Assembly (NCBI RefSeq): GCF_026278345.1
Contig: NZ_CP111085.1
Span: forward strand, 3,427,501-3,491,500
Direction of reading: 5' to 3'
DNA from: Tellurirhabdus rosea
GTDB lineage: Bacteria > Bacteroidota > Bacteroidia > Cytophagales > Spirosomataceae
DNA: 64,000 nucleotides
Part shown: positions 56,901 through 64,000 of the stretch, in pieces
Layout: the number at the start of each line of letters is the position of its first letter
How positions within the stretch are numbered: the first letter of the stretch is position 1
Notes under the pieces: generated by a model
What the model saw: the letters and a program-made list of their open reading frames with translations, nothing else
The model's database searches: none
What the model was told of the DNA's origin: nothing
Position numbers and translations under genes: made by a program

Positions 56901-57602
56901 GCGGGCCAGCTCTCGTGGACGGGCCCGAAGGGCCAGACGGGGACCGGAAACATCGTGGTGCCGACCTCCGAAACGGGTACGGTCGTTTATACGGGCATTT
57001 GTACGCTTGGCAACTGCGCCAGCGCCCCGACCAGCGTGACGGTAACGGTGCAGGCCCAGCCGCTGAAGCTGGTGGCTCCGCTCTATAACTGCGCGACCGG
57101 CCAGCTCACCATCCGGACGACGGGCGGCAACGGCAATCCGCTTCAATACATGATTCCGGCCGTTACGACCGGCTGGACGGACGCGGCGACGCAGGTCATC
57201 GACGCTAAGAACCGTGGAAAGGACTTGAAAATCAATGTGCGCCAGCGGGCGGCCAACGGCCAGGGCTACGATGGGGTCGGCATTGTTTTTAATACCAACG
57301 TAGTCTGCGGCAGCTCGGCCCGCCTGGCCTCGGCGGAAGCGGACGTGAAACTGTCGGTGACGGTTGTCGGGAACCCGGTGACGGGCGAATCGGTGCAGGT
57401 AGAAGTGCGCGGAGCGACCGGCCAGCCCCTACGCCTGTTGCTGACAGACGTGCAGGGCAAACCCGTCAGCGTCCAGGAGGTAGAGCGGGCGGAAGCGGTG
57501 GAACGCCGCACGCTGCCGGTAGCCAGCCAGTCCGCGGGTCTGCTGCTGCTTCGCGTCAGCACCCCGACAGAAACCCGAGTGGTGAAACTTCTGAAGCGAT
57601 AA
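53922..57602 (+). CDS. Secreted endonuclease/exonuclease/phosphatase-family protein with type IX sorting domain
   Basis: This 1226-residue exported protein has a signal peptide ending in YGQ (about 29). An N-terminal beta domain (about 30-245) is followed by a BACON/Ig-like domain (about 250-355) and an OB-fold-like domain (about 365-560, GRVTASNQFGSTAYIQDGTAGI). The EEP nuclease domain (about 570-860) holds VVAWNIEWLG, VVVLEEIS, AGDFNDDL and TSDHIPV with the catalytic His. PKD-like domains (about 870-1080) follow. The final 80 residues look like a type A type-IX-secretion sorting domain (VVGNPVTGESVQVEVRG, then TDVQGKPV). It probably degrades extracellular nucleic acids or phosphoesters. A strong terminator overlaps its stop. 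Confidence 0.88.
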   Translation: MLKSLLRTSLLRLTALLAPLALAPELYGQTSISSFNVPVTQTFNALPASGTLTFGQNSTIPGVYGERSGNGSVITANTGSSNAGGLYSYGTGTDTDRALGSVGSSNAAAGNFTYGVRLKNNTGATVTSLQISYAGEQWRNSAAAAQTVDFSYRIADEVTSTVPGSGTATPGGFTAVDELDFVSPVTGGSAGAINGNDAANRAIKTYTLTNLTLNPGQEIMLRWYDPDHAGADHGLSIDDVTVTAIGNVVSPTLAANPAALTGFSTNAGTPSTPQSYTLTGSNLSGSVSVTAPAGVQVSTDNSSYGTTLSVPTTDGSVSQVVWVRLAGTTAETISGSITNVFNGTLTATVTISGVVNDPNVITPIAEARTRPNGTSITSLPGGKIAGRVTASNQFGSTAYIQDGTAGIAVFNATFAGQVQIGDSVQITGGTLSEFNQSKQVSEAVTFTRIGNVGPLAPKVVTIADLPAYESRLVAIEAAVIRPNTPVDAANPVFVLTPDANFRLESNGAATALRVNRFTNIPGNTNPAGPATLTGIAGRFNATYQLLPRFTQDIPGSVPYVPGGGEIDRARTLDVVAWNIEWLGNTGNGPGDEDRQFSNAVQVLNNLQADVVVLEEISSAAAINRLVAALPGYSGNCSPFVSNNPGHEVPADPTTPTTVPDDAQRVCILYKTELATIVSQRPLLEKAAPLPNYPAGVDNFWASGRYPYLWSLDVKVANTTRRVNFIGIHAKANTAPLQGSYDRRKYDVQVLYDSLQAQFPNELLVLAGDFNDDLDRTVANVSATESTYKPFVDDAASFTSLTRTLSDNGFRSFLAQENMIDHIVVSNELTPAYVAGSAGVGTPYTFISDYSNTTSDHIPVVARFDLQALIPPLAVSASATPTSAICPDESAQLIASVTSGSPAYQYTWTGPGTISNPGSATATVSGLPTGTHTFTVTVKDADNQTNTATATVTVAPVADAPNYATIGGQLYAANQTSLTVPQYSGEVAFAASNCAGQLSWTGPKGQTGTGNIVVPTSETGTVVYTGICTLGNCASAPTSVTVTVQAQPLKLVAPLYNCATGQLTIRTTGGNGNPLQYMIPAVTTGWTDAATQVIDAKNRGKDLKINVRQRAANGQGYDGVGIVFNTNVVCGSSARLASAEADVKLSVTVVGNPVTGESVQVEVRGATGQPLRLLLTDVQGKPVSVQEVERAEAVERRTLPVASQSAGLLLLRVSTPTETRVVKLLKR

Positions 57603-57636
57603 AAAAAGCCGGCTGAGTCACTCAGCCGGCTTTTTT
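57602..57636. terminator. Bidirectional terminator between nuclease and ffh genes
   Basis: A perfect 16-bp stem (57602-57617 with 57621-57636) closes a 3-nt TCA loop and has an A-run and a T-run at its ends. It overlaps the last base of the nuclease stop codon. Confidence 0.93.
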
Positions 57637-57639
57637 AGG

Positions 57640-57703
57640 GTTTAAGGTTTATAGTTGCTTCGCCTCAATGGGAATAAAGGGGCGGAGCAACTATAAACCT
57701 TAA
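57640..57703. repeat. Heptad-word palindrome next to the terminator
   Basis: GTTTAAG, GTTTATA and GTTGCTT (57640-57660) lead into CGCC, and GGCGGAGCAACTATAAACC follows at 57681-57699. The 23-bp arms (57642-57664 with 57681-57703) pair except for one G-T. It follows a standard terminator, so its role is probably not simply termination. Confidence 0.88.
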
Positions 57704-57717
57704 ACTATAAACCTTTT

Positions 57718-59037
57718 TTACCGCATCATCTTATTCAACTTGCCGGATGCCTGCATCTGGTTCATTTTCTTCATCATCTTCCGCATTTCGTCGAACTGTT
57801 TCAGGAGGTTGTTGACCTGCTGGATGGTCGTGCCGCTGCCGTTGGCGATGCGTTTTTTGCGGCTGCCGTCGATAATGTCGGGCCGTTCGCGCTCTTTCGG
57901 GGTCATGGAGCCGATGATGGCTTCGATGGGCGTGAAGGAGTTGTTATCAATGTCGAGGTCTTTGATCATCTTGCCCATGCCCGGAATCATGCCGAGCAGG
58001 TCTTTGATGTTCCCCATTTTCTTGATCTGCTGCAACTGCGCCTGAAAGTCGTTGAAATCGAACTTGTTCTGGCGCATTTTGGCGCTGATGCGCTTGGCTT
58101 CGTCTTCGTCGAAAGCCTGCTGGGCGCGCTCCACGAGGGAGATTACGTCGCCCATGCCCAGAATCCGGCTGGCCATCCGCTCGGGGTGGAAGATGTCGAG
58201 GGCTTCCATTTTCTCGCCCGTCGAGATGAACTTGATGGGCTTCTGCACCACCGACCGGATCGAAAGGGCCGCTCCGCCGCGGGCGTCACCGTCGAGCTTG
58301 GTCAGCACCACCCCGTCGAAGTTCAGGCGCTCGTTGAACGTCCGGGCCGTGTTGACGGCATCCTGACCCGTCATCGAGTCCACGACGAACAAGGTTTCGG
58401 AGGGATTCAGCGCTTTTTTGAGGTTTTCCACCTCCTGCATCATCACCTCATCCACGGCCAGACGACCGGCGGTATCGACGATGACCACCTTTTTGCCGGT
58501 CTTGCGGGCATGTTCCAGGGCGTGCTGCGCAATCTCCACGGCGTTTTTGTTTTCCGGTTCGGCGTACACTTCCACACCCACCTGTTCGCCCAGCACTTTC
58601 AACTGGTCGATAGCGGCGGGGCGGTAGATGTCGCAGGCGGTCAGCAGCACGTTGCGCCCCTGCTTTTTGAGGTACGCGGCCAGCTTGCCCGAGAACGTGG
58701 TTTTCCCCGATCCCTGCAGACCGGCGATGAGGATAACGGCGGGCTCGCCTTTGACGTTGATGTTCTGGGCTTCGCCGCCCATCAGATCGGTCAGTTCTTC
58801 CTGTACGATCTTGACAAACAGCTGCCCCGGTTCCACGGAGATGAGTACTTTCCGGTCGAGGGCTTTTTCCTTGACGCGGTCAGTTACTTCCTTGGCTACC
58901 TTATAGTTGACGTCGGCGTCGGTCAGCGCCCGGCGAACTTCCTTCACCGTGGCGGCGACGTTGATTTCCGTAATACGGCCCTGCCCCTTGAGGGTCTTGA
59001 AGGCCTGGTTTAATTTATCCTGAAGACTTTCAAACAT
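57718..59037 (-). CDS. ffh: Signal recognition particle protein Ffh
   Basis: Ffh is the GTPase that, with 4.5S RNA, brings nascent membrane proteins to FtsY. The 439 residues comprise an N domain (about 1-85), a G domain with GLQGSGKTT (about 107), DTAGRL and TKLDGDARGG, and an M domain (about 300-439) with Met-rich segments ending KKMNQMQASGKLNKMM. The length is normal. The gene is divergent from cvfB, and the predicted -7 box at 59213 implies a long leader containing a heptad palindrome. Confidence 0.97.
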   Translation of the reverse strand: MFESLQDKLNQAFKTLKGQGRITEINVAATVKEVRRALTDADVNYKVAKEVTDRVKEKALDRKVLISVEPGQLFVKIVQEELTDLMGGEAQNINVKGEPAVILIAGLQGSGKTTFSGKLAAYLKKQGRNVLLTACDIYRPAAIDQLKVLGEQVGVEVYAEPENKNAVEIAQHALEHARKTGKKVVIVDTAGRLAVDEVMMQEVENLKKALNPSETLFVVDSMTGQDAVNTARTFNERLNFDGVVLTKLDGDARGGAALSIRSVVQKPIKFISTGEKMEALDIFHPERMASRILGMGDVISLVERAQQAFDEDEAKRISAKMRQNKFDFNDFQAQLQQIKKMGNIKDLLGMIPGMGKMIKDLDIDNNSFTPIEAIIGSMTPKERERPDIIDGSRKKRIANGSGTTIQQVNNLLKQFDEMRKMMKKMNQMQASGKLNKMMR

Positions 59038-59073
59038 GTGTCTGTAGTGTTACTATGCAACCGGACATTTGAC

Positions 59074-59210
59074 GGTTTGTAGTTTAGGGTTTAAAGTTTA
59101 TAGTTTATGGTTTATAGTTTGGTGTACCAACGGTCGCCTCCGCAACCTGTCCATGAGTACAGCAACCATAAACTGTAAACCCTGACCTCTAAACTCTAAA
59201 CTCTTTAAGG
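59074..59210. repeat. Heptad-word palindrome in the divergent ffh/cvfB region
   Basis: Seven consecutive 7-nt words start with GTTT (59075-59123), for example GTTTAGG, GTTTAAA, GTTTATA and GTTTATG. Complementary TAAACNN words fill 59164-59210. Arms pair imperfectly, with the best 10 bp around GTTTATGGTT. The core contains GTCGCCTCCGC. It lies between two gene starts, so it cannot be a terminator for either gene, and is probably in the ffh leader. Confidence 0.82.
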
Positions 59211-59212
59211 AG

Positions 59213-59220
59213 CAAAGTTA
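59213..59220 (-). promoter_or_regulatory. -7 promoter box for ffh
   Basis: TAACTTTG on the minus strand fits TAnnTTTG. A start near 59206 would give ffh a leader of about 170 nt that includes the heptad palindrome. No clear -33 element is visible. Confidence 0.5.
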
Positions 59221-59238
59221 GTGATTTTTAACGGGAGG

Positions 59239-59269
59239 TTGAAAAACGTGACCGACTGGTTTACCTTTG
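59239..59269 (+). promoter_or_regulatory. Promoter of the cvfB-like gene
   Basis: TTG (59239-59241), a 20-nt spacer and TACCTTTG (59262-59269) match the Bacteroidota promoter very well. The start codon at 59304 follows 34 nt after the -7 box. The palindrome GCCGGAATTCCGGC lies between. Confidence 0.75.
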
Positions 59270-59283
59270 ACCCACAAACCAAC

Positions 59284-59297
59284 GCCGGAATTCCGGC
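59284..59297. promoter_or_regulatory. 14-bp perfect palindrome in the cvfB leader
   Basis: GCCGGAATTCCGGC is a perfect palindrome ending 6 nt upstream of the cvfB start codon, within the predicted leader. It could be an operator or a loopless self-pairing site that hides the ribosome binding region in dimeric mRNA. Chance occurrence in GC-rich DNA cannot be excluded. Confidence 0.45.
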
Positions 59298-59303
59298 TTT
59301 TGC

Positions 59304-60146
59304 ATGATTCAACAGGGGAAATTCAATACGCTGGTTGCGGTGCGCTTTACGAGCGTCGGGGCTTTCCTGGCCGAAAGCGAGGAAGATGAGTACGAAGACG
59401 CCATTCTGCTGCCCAACAAATACGTTCCGGACGACCTGCGGGAGGGCGACGAGATTTCGGTTTTTATTTACACCGACTCCGAAGACCGCCTCGTTGCTAC
59501 GACCCGGACGCCCAAAATCCAGCGCAATGAGTTTGCCTATCTGCAGTGTGTGGCCGTTTCGTCGGTGGGCGCGTTTCTGGACTGGGGACTCGAAAAAGAC
59601 CTCTTTGTGCCGTTCCGCGAGCAGAACAAGCGCATGGAAGTAGGTCGCCGCTACGTCGTTTTTCTGTATCTGGACCACGAAACCGACCGGCTCGTGGCCT
59701 CGGCCAAGATCAACCACTTTCTGGAAAACGAGGCGTTCGGGCTGGAAGAGGGCCAGGAGGTCGATCTGCTGGTCTACGAGCCTACCGATCTGGGTTTCAA
59801 CGCCATCGTGAACAACCGCTACCGGGGCCTGCTGTACGGGAACGAACTTTTCCGCCGCCTTTATCCCGGCGACCGGTTGCAGGGCTATATCAAACGCATC
59901 CGGGAAGACAACCGCGTGGACCTGACCCTCCAAAAACCGGGTTTTGGCAACATCGAAGCGGGTGCACAGCAGATTCTGGACAGCCTGAAGGCCCGCGGCG
60001 GTTTCCTGCCTCTGACCGACGACAGCGATCCGGAGGAAATTTACGACACATTGAAAATGAGCAAGAAAACCTTCAAACGGGCCGTCGGGACGCTCTACCG
60101 GCAGCAGCGGATTACGATTGAATCGGGCGGGATTCGCCTGGCGTGA
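59304..60146 (+). CDS. cvfB: CvfB-like S1-domain RNA-binding protein
   Basis: This is a cytosolic RNA-binding protein of 280 residues. Three S1-like OB-fold domains lie at about 5-70, 75-140 and 145-215 (GAFLDWGLEKDLFVPFREQ marks the second), followed by a C-terminal winged helix (about 225-280, SKKTFKRAVGTLYRQQRI). Proteins of this family affect virulence-factor expression in Staphylococcus; in Bacteroidota the role is unstudied as far as I know. The gene is divergent from ffh, with its own strong promoter at 59239-59269. Confidence 0.88.
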   Translation: MIQQGKFNTLVAVRFTSVGAFLAESEEDEYEDAILLPNKYVPDDLREGDEISVFIYTDSEDRLVATTRTPKIQRNEFAYLQCVAVSSVGAFLDWGLEKDLFVPFREQNKRMEVGRRYVVFLYLDHETDRLVASAKINHFLENEAFGLEEGQEVDLLVYEPTDLGFNAIVNNRYRGLLYGNELFRRLYPGDRLQGYIKRIREDNRVDLTLQKPGFGNIEAGAQQILDSLKARGGFLPLTDDSDPEEIYDTLKMSKKTFKRAVGTLYRQQRITIESGGIRLA

Positions 60147-60158
60147 GCCGTATAGAAC

Positions 60159-60202
60159 GCTCGCAGCGTTCGTCCGGAAACTCCGAAATGAACGCTGCGA
60201 GC
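60159..60202. repeat. Inverted repeat after cvfB
   Basis: GCTCGCAGCGTTC (60159-60171) and GAACGCTGCGAGC (60190-60202) form perfect 13-bp arms with an 18-nt loop that itself contains TCCGGAAACTCCGA. It lies 12 nt after the cvfB stop and before the end of the converging amidohydrolase gene. There is no T-run. Confidence 0.8.
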
Positions 60203-60215
60203 CGCTTTACAGACT

Positions 60216-61885
60216 TTATTTTCCTTTCGACTCTTTTTCTTTCAGCAAAGCCGTTTTCTGGTCGTCCCGCAACGTGGGATATTTGATGCCCAGTTGCTCC
60301 AGATACGTTTTGTACTTCGCCGGGTCGTAATAATACTTCTTCAGTTCGGGTTTGAATTTCGCCATGATTTCCCGGTTCAGATACACCGCCGGGGCTTCTT
60401 TGGGCGAAATGAGCGGCGTGTACTTGATGTCTTTGGTCTGCTCGTTTTTGTAATAGTCCCAGGCGGCCGTAATCAGCTCCGGTTTGGTCAGCAGGTCGAG
60501 CAGGGTCATGGCTTCGGCTTTGGCGCCCGCCACGATGCCTTTGTGCGCAATGGGCGTCGCCATCGAAATGGCGTTCGACCAGTGGTGACCGGGCAGGTCC
60601 GGAATGTTGGACGGGTACCGCAGCACGATGGTGGGCAGCGACCACGAAATGTCGGCAATATCGTCCGAGCCGGCGTTGGAGTTCAGCGTTTGTCCGCCCA
60701 TCATCATCGGCGCGGCCGAGGCGGGCAGTCCGATGGTGTCCAGTCTGGAGGCCAGCCCTTTGACGTTGATGGCCTGTAGCTCCATCTGCGTGGCTTTCGC
60801 CAGTAGCTGGTCTTCTTCGGAACAGGTTGGCAGGCCCACCTTGCGGATGTTCTGGTACATGGCCTCGGCGATGGGTTTGTTAAAGTGCCCCGGCCAGGCC
60901 GAACCCAGAATTTCGTAGGAGAACTTCGTATCGGTCATCATCGACGCGCCTTCGGCGATTTTGACCCCGATGTCGAACAGGCGCTTGATCTTCGGGTACG
61001 AGCGTTCGCGGAAATAGTACCAGACCGCCGCTTTGGAAGGCACGACGTTGGGCTGGTCGCCGCCGTCGGGAATGACGTAGTGGGACCGCTGCGTGGTTTC
61101 GAGGTGTTCGCGGCGGAAGTTCCAGCCGACGTTCATCAGTTCGACCGCATCCAGGGCACTGCGTCCGCGCCACGGAGCGCCCGCCGCGTGGGCCGCCGCG
61201 CCTTCAAACGTGAATTTGACCGACACCAGCCCGTTGTTACCCGCATCGCCCCACGACACGCCGAGGTTGTTGCCGACGTGGGTGAAAATACAGGCGTCCA
61301 CGTCTTTGAAATAACCGTCGCGGACGTAGAACGCCTTCGCGCCAACGAGTTCTTCGGCCACGCCGGGCCACAGCATCAGCGTACCGGGCAGTTTTTCGCG
61401 TTCCATGAGGGCCTTCACGGCGAGTGCCGAAATGATGTTCAGCGCCTGCCCGGAGTTGTGGCCTTCGCCGTGGCCGGGAGCGCCTTCGACGAGCGGGTCG
61501 TGGTAAGCCACGCCGGGTTTCTGGTTCGCTTTCGGGATGCAGTCAACGTCCGAGCCGATGGCGATGACGGGTTTGCCGCTGCCCCAGGTGGCGATCCAGG
61601 CCGTGGGCATGTTGGCGATGCCTTTCTGGACTTTGAAGCCTTCTTTTCCAGTAAACTGGTCAGGTATTTGAACGATTCTTCCTCCTGAAAGCCCAATTCG
61701 GAGAAGCTGAACAGCATATCGTTGATTTGTTGCCCGAGGTCTTTGCGCTTTTCAACCTCGGCGATGGCCTCGGATTTGAGTTTGTCGAGACGACTGTCGC
61801 CCGCTTTTCCTTTGCGGGGCTGAGCAGAAAGGAGGGCCGAACAATAAATACACAGGAACAGGACAAGCGTAGTCTTTTTAACCAT
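60216..61885 (-). pseudogene. M20-family amidohydrolase (AbgB-like), split by a one-base frameshift
   Basis: The gene reads as an exported M20 peptidase/amidohydrolase of about 556 residues, but in two frames. The first part (61885 to about 61645) encodes a signal peptide ending in LLSAQ and the DMLFSFSELGFQEEESFKYL helix. The second (about 61645 to 60216) continues directly with EGFKVQKG and then the catalytic core: GSDVDCIP, GHNSGQ, PGVAEELVGAKAF and the metal ligand His near GHHWSNAIS. The junction is the run GGAAAAG on the minus strand, where one A appears to be missing. A -1 ribosomal shift there would restore the whole protein; otherwise it is a pseudogene or an assembly error. The enzyme family hydrolyses p-aminobenzoyl-glutamate or similar amides. 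Confidence 0.8.
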
Positions 61886-62003
61886 AAAGACAGAAGAATT
61901 AATAAGAGTAAGGTTGTATTTACTTATTAAATATAAAGAAAAATGCCGCTTTGGCCGTACGGGCTAAAAATTAAGATTCATTTCCCTGTATTCCCATTAT
62001 TGC

Positions 62004-62011
62004 TACCTTTG
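62004..62011 (+). promoter_or_regulatory. -7 promoter box of icd
   Basis: TACCTTTG matches TAnnTTTG, 43 nt upstream of the icd start codon. The stretch upstream is AT-rich, but no TTG is seen at the best spacing. Confidence 0.55.
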
Positions 62012-62054
62012 CGCCTGATTTTCTGTATACGTTTCACCTGTTTATAGTTAGCTA

Positions 62055-63266
62055 ATGGAAAAAATTAAAGTAGCTAATCCCGTTGTTGAACTGGATGGCG
62101 ACGAAATGACCAGAATCATCTGGAAGTTCATTAAGGATAAGCTGATTCTTCCCTACATCGACGTTGACATTAAATACTACGACCTCGGCATCGAATACCG
62201 CGACGAAACCAACGACCAGGTAACGATCGACGCGGCCAACGCCATCAAGCAGTACGGTGTCGGGATCAAATGCGCCACCATCACGCCCGATGAAGCCCGC
62301 GTGAAGGAATTCAATCTGAAGCAGATGTGGAAGTCGCCCAACGGCACCATCCGGAACATTCTGGACGGTACGGTGTTCCGCGAGCCCATCGTGATGGAAA
62401 ACGTACCGCGTCTGGTGACCAACTGGTCGGCCCCGATCATCGTGGGTCGTCACGCCTTTGGTGACCAGTACCGCGCGACGGATTTCGTCGTACCGGGTGC
62501 CGGTAAGCTGACGATGAAGTTCGAAGGCGAAGACGGAACCGTGATGGATTTTGAAGTTTTCAACTTCAAGAGCGGCGGCGTAGCCATGGGCATGTACAAC
62601 GTGGACGAATCGATCCGCGGCTTTGCCAAGGCTTGTTTCAACATGGCGAAACAGAAAAACTGGCCGCTGTACCTCTCGACCAAAAACACGATCCTGAAGA
62701 AGTACGACGGTCGTTTTAAAGATATTTTCGAAGAAGTGAGCGCCGACTTCCCGGAAGTTCACTACGAACACCGCCTGATCGACGACATGGTGGCCTCGGC
62801 CCTGAAATGGGAAGGCAACTTCGTGTGGGCGTGTAAGAACTACGACGGCGACGTGCAGTCGGACACCGTCGCGCAGGGCTTCGGTTCGCTGGGCCTGATG
62901 ACGTCGGTACTGGTTACGCCGGACGGTCAGACGATGGAAGCGGAAGCTGCTCACGGTACCGTGACGCGCCACTACCGCGAGCACCAGAAAGGCAACCCGA
63001 CCTCGACCAACCCGATCGCCTCGATCTTCGCCTGGACGCGCGGTCTGGCTTTCCGGGGCAAACTGGACGGCAACCAGCCGCTGATCGACTTCTGCAACGC
63101 GCTGGAGCAGGTGTGTATCGAAACCGTCGAAAGCGGCAAGATGACCAAGGACCTGGCCGTGTCGGTATTCCCGGCGGGAACGAAACTGGTCGCCGGTGAG
63201 CACTACCTCAACACCCAGGACTTCCTGGAGGCGCTCGACCAGAATCTGAAAGCGAAGCTTTCCTAA
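62055..63266 (+). CDS. icd: NADP-dependent isocitrate dehydrogenase
   Basis: This TCA-cycle enzyme converts isocitrate to 2-oxoglutarate with NADP. The 403 residues match the type II (eukaryote-like) homodimeric form: [20 protein letters not shown] at the N terminus, [20 protein letters not shown] for substrate binding, then [24 protein letters not shown] with the metal-binding Asp residues. [21 protein letters not shown] holds the coenzyme-selecting Arg/His region. The stop codon is part of a 21-bp perfect hairpin. Confidence 0.96.
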   Translation: MEKIKVANPVVELDGDEMTRIIWKFIKDKLILPYIDVDIKYYDLGIEYRDETNDQVTIDAANAIKQYGVGIKCATITPDEARVKEFNLKQMWKSPNGTIRNILDGTVFREPIVMENVPRLVTNWSAPIIVGRHAFGDQYRATDFVVPGAGKLTMKFEGEDGTVMDFEVFNFKSGGVAMGMYNVDESIRGFAKACFNMAKQKNWPLYLSTKNTILKKYDGRFKDIFEEVSADFPEVHYEHRLIDDMVASALKWEGNFVWACKNYDGDVQSDTVAQGFGSLGLMTSVLVTPDGQTMEAEAAHGTVTRHYREHQKGNPTSTNPIASIFAWTRGLAFRGKLDGNQPLIDFCNALEQVCIETVESGKMTKDLAVSVFPAGTKLVAGEHYLNTQDFLEALDQNLKAKLS

Positions 63267-63307
63267 TAAGGAATGCCATATCTCGCAGATATGGCATTCC
63301 TTATTAG
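63263..63307. terminator. 21-bp perfect hairpin covering the icd stop codon
   Basis: Arms 63263-63283 and 63287-63307 are exact reverse complements with a 3-nt CGC loop. The icd stop TAA (63264-63266) is in the left arm. No T-run follows, so it may stabilise the transcript or belong to the palindromic repeat class rather than being a classic terminator. Confidence 0.7.
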
Positions 63308-63403
63308 GGTAGAGGAGAGCCGCTCTCAATTTGGGGGCGGCTTTTTCCAACCTTTTTAGTCCGGTTGGTGTCTATGTACCAGAATCTTTCGTTTTTTTAG
63401 CGT

Positions 63404-63760
63404 ATGAAACTGACACTATCCACTCTGGCCCTGTCGCTGCTGCTGACGGCCTGCGAAGACGCCAATACCGACGGCGTAGCCCTGAGCGACGCCTGTCCCG
63501 ATTACGATGAATGGCAGAAGGCCGCCGACCTGCGGGCCGTGCCGGGAACCGTCGTGAACGAAGCCGATACGTCCAAAACAAGCACCTGGGTTTATATCCA
63601 AACCTCGGACAAGAAACGGTATTTCGCCTGCAACCTGCCCACTTCGCTCCAGAAGACGGGAACCAGCGTGATCTTCAACGCCACGGAATTTGCGCCCCCG
63701 CCGAATATTCGGCTGGCCGGAATCCCCATCAAACTGACGCATCTGGAAGTGACGAAATAG
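63404..63760 (+). CDS. Small lipoprotein of unknown function
   Basis: This 118-residue protein has a lipobox LLTAC (Cys17) after a short signal peptide. The mature part is acidic at first (EDANTDGVALSDACPDYDE) and then has a compact beta-rich domain with WVYIQTSDKKRYFACNLP and IPIKLTHLEV, including one Cys pair. I do not recognise a named family. The terminator at 63788-63813 separates it from msrA. Confidence 0.65.
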   Translation: MKLTLSTLALSLLLTACEDANTDGVALSDACPDYDEWQKAADLRAVPGTVVNEADTSKTSTWVYIQTSDKKRYFACNLPTSLQKTGTSVIFNATEFAPPPNIRLAGIPIKLTHLEVTK

Positions 63761-63787
63761 GAGGGGCTTCTGTGGAGAATGGAATAA

Positions 63788-63813
63788 AAAAGCCCCGATC
63801 AACCGGGGCTTTT
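63788..63813. terminator. Terminator between the lipoprotein gene and msrA
   Basis: AAAAGCCCCG (63788-63797) pairs with CGGGGCTTTT (63804-63813) across a 6-nt loop, with A and T runs at the ends. It serves the converging lipoprotein and msrA genes. Confidence 0.88.
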
Positions 63814-63816
63814 CTG

Positions 63817-64000
63817 TTAATTCTGGGCGACTTCCTTCTTCAATTTCTCCTTAAACACCTTCTTGAACTTGTCCAGCTTCGGGGCAATCACGAACGAGCA
63901 GTACGCCTGATCGGGGTTGTTGGCGAAGTAATTCTGGTGGTAGTCCTCGGCCGCGTAAAACGTGCTTTTCGGGCTGATTTCCGTCACGATCGGCAGGTTG
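63817..64000 (-). CDS. msrA: Peptide-methionine (S)-S-oxide reductase, C-terminal part (3' partial gene at the window edge)
   Basis: The minus strand translates to 61 residues ending in EVAQN before a TAA at 63817-63819. The visible sequence [16 protein letters not shown] followed by [16 protein letters not shown] is the conserved C-terminal block of MsrA, which reduces methionine-S-sulfoxide in proteins. The catalytic GCFWC N-terminal part lies beyond the window. Confidence 0.88.
   Translation of the reverse strand, partial: NLPIVTEISPKSTFYAAEDYHQNYFANNPDQAYCSFVIAPKLDKFKKVFKEKLKKEVAQN

Overview
The window is a GC-rich chromosomal segment (GC not computed) from a member of the Bacteroidota. 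The likeliest home is the order Cytophagales, in or near the Spirosoma/Larkinella group, but this is inferred from gene content and promoter style, with no database search. Supporting signs are a SusC/SusD pair, several TonB-dependent receptors with N-terminal carboxypeptidase-regulatory domains, a receptor/DUF4249 lipoprotein pair, two proteins with type IX secretion sorting domains, and many TAnnTTTG -7 promoter boxes. I see no rRNA, tRNA, CRISPR array, prophage or insertion sequence. The content is mostly housekeeping and envelope genes.

Layout. 1-5.4 kb: a nutrient-uptake operon (3' part of susC, susD, DUF1735-type lipoprotein). 5.5-8.7 kb: an Oar-like TonB receptor. 8.9-16.6 kb: NagB-type deaminase, alpha/beta hydrolase, a secreted Ig-like modular protein, an FNR/ferredoxin reductase, a single-domain response regulator and a prolyl oligopeptidase. 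16.7-23 kb: small outer-membrane protein, PAS histidine kinase, CopA-type ATPase and an S41 peptidase. 23-30 kb: TonB receptor plus DUF4249 lipoprotein, a helix-hairpin-helix protein with a predicted outer-membrane barrel, and an unknown 409-residue protein. 30-40 kb: thymidine kinase, UvrA, MgtC, GMC oxidoreductase, SMP-30-like lactonase, glycosyltransferase and TerC. 40-47 kb: a large SF1 helicase and a type IX cargo protein. 47-64 kb: pseudouridine synthase with a very long Arg-rich extension, acetoacetyl-CoA synthetase, CtpA protease, secreted nuclease, Ffh, CvfB, a frameshifted M20 amidohydrolase, isocitrate dehydrogenase, a small lipoprotein and the end of msrA.

The most unusual signal is not a gene. 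Many gene junctions hold long inverted repeats whose arms are built from degenerate 7-nt words (for example seven consecutive GTTTNNN words at 59075-59123), often around a GGCTNCGCC-like core. A second set has 9-10 nt word spacing and includes a 42-bp perfect inverted repeat. Related sequence also lies inside two coding regions, in frame (the SF1 helicase and UvrA). At several junctions the repeat supplies or overlaps the stop codon, and in one case the start codon, of a gene. They look like a dispersed, possibly mobile or self-expanding, repeat system that shapes gene ends.

The other notable points are a one-base frameshift in the M20 amidohydrolase, a recent segmental duplication in the pseudouridine synthase extension, and several palindromic candidate operators in leaders.
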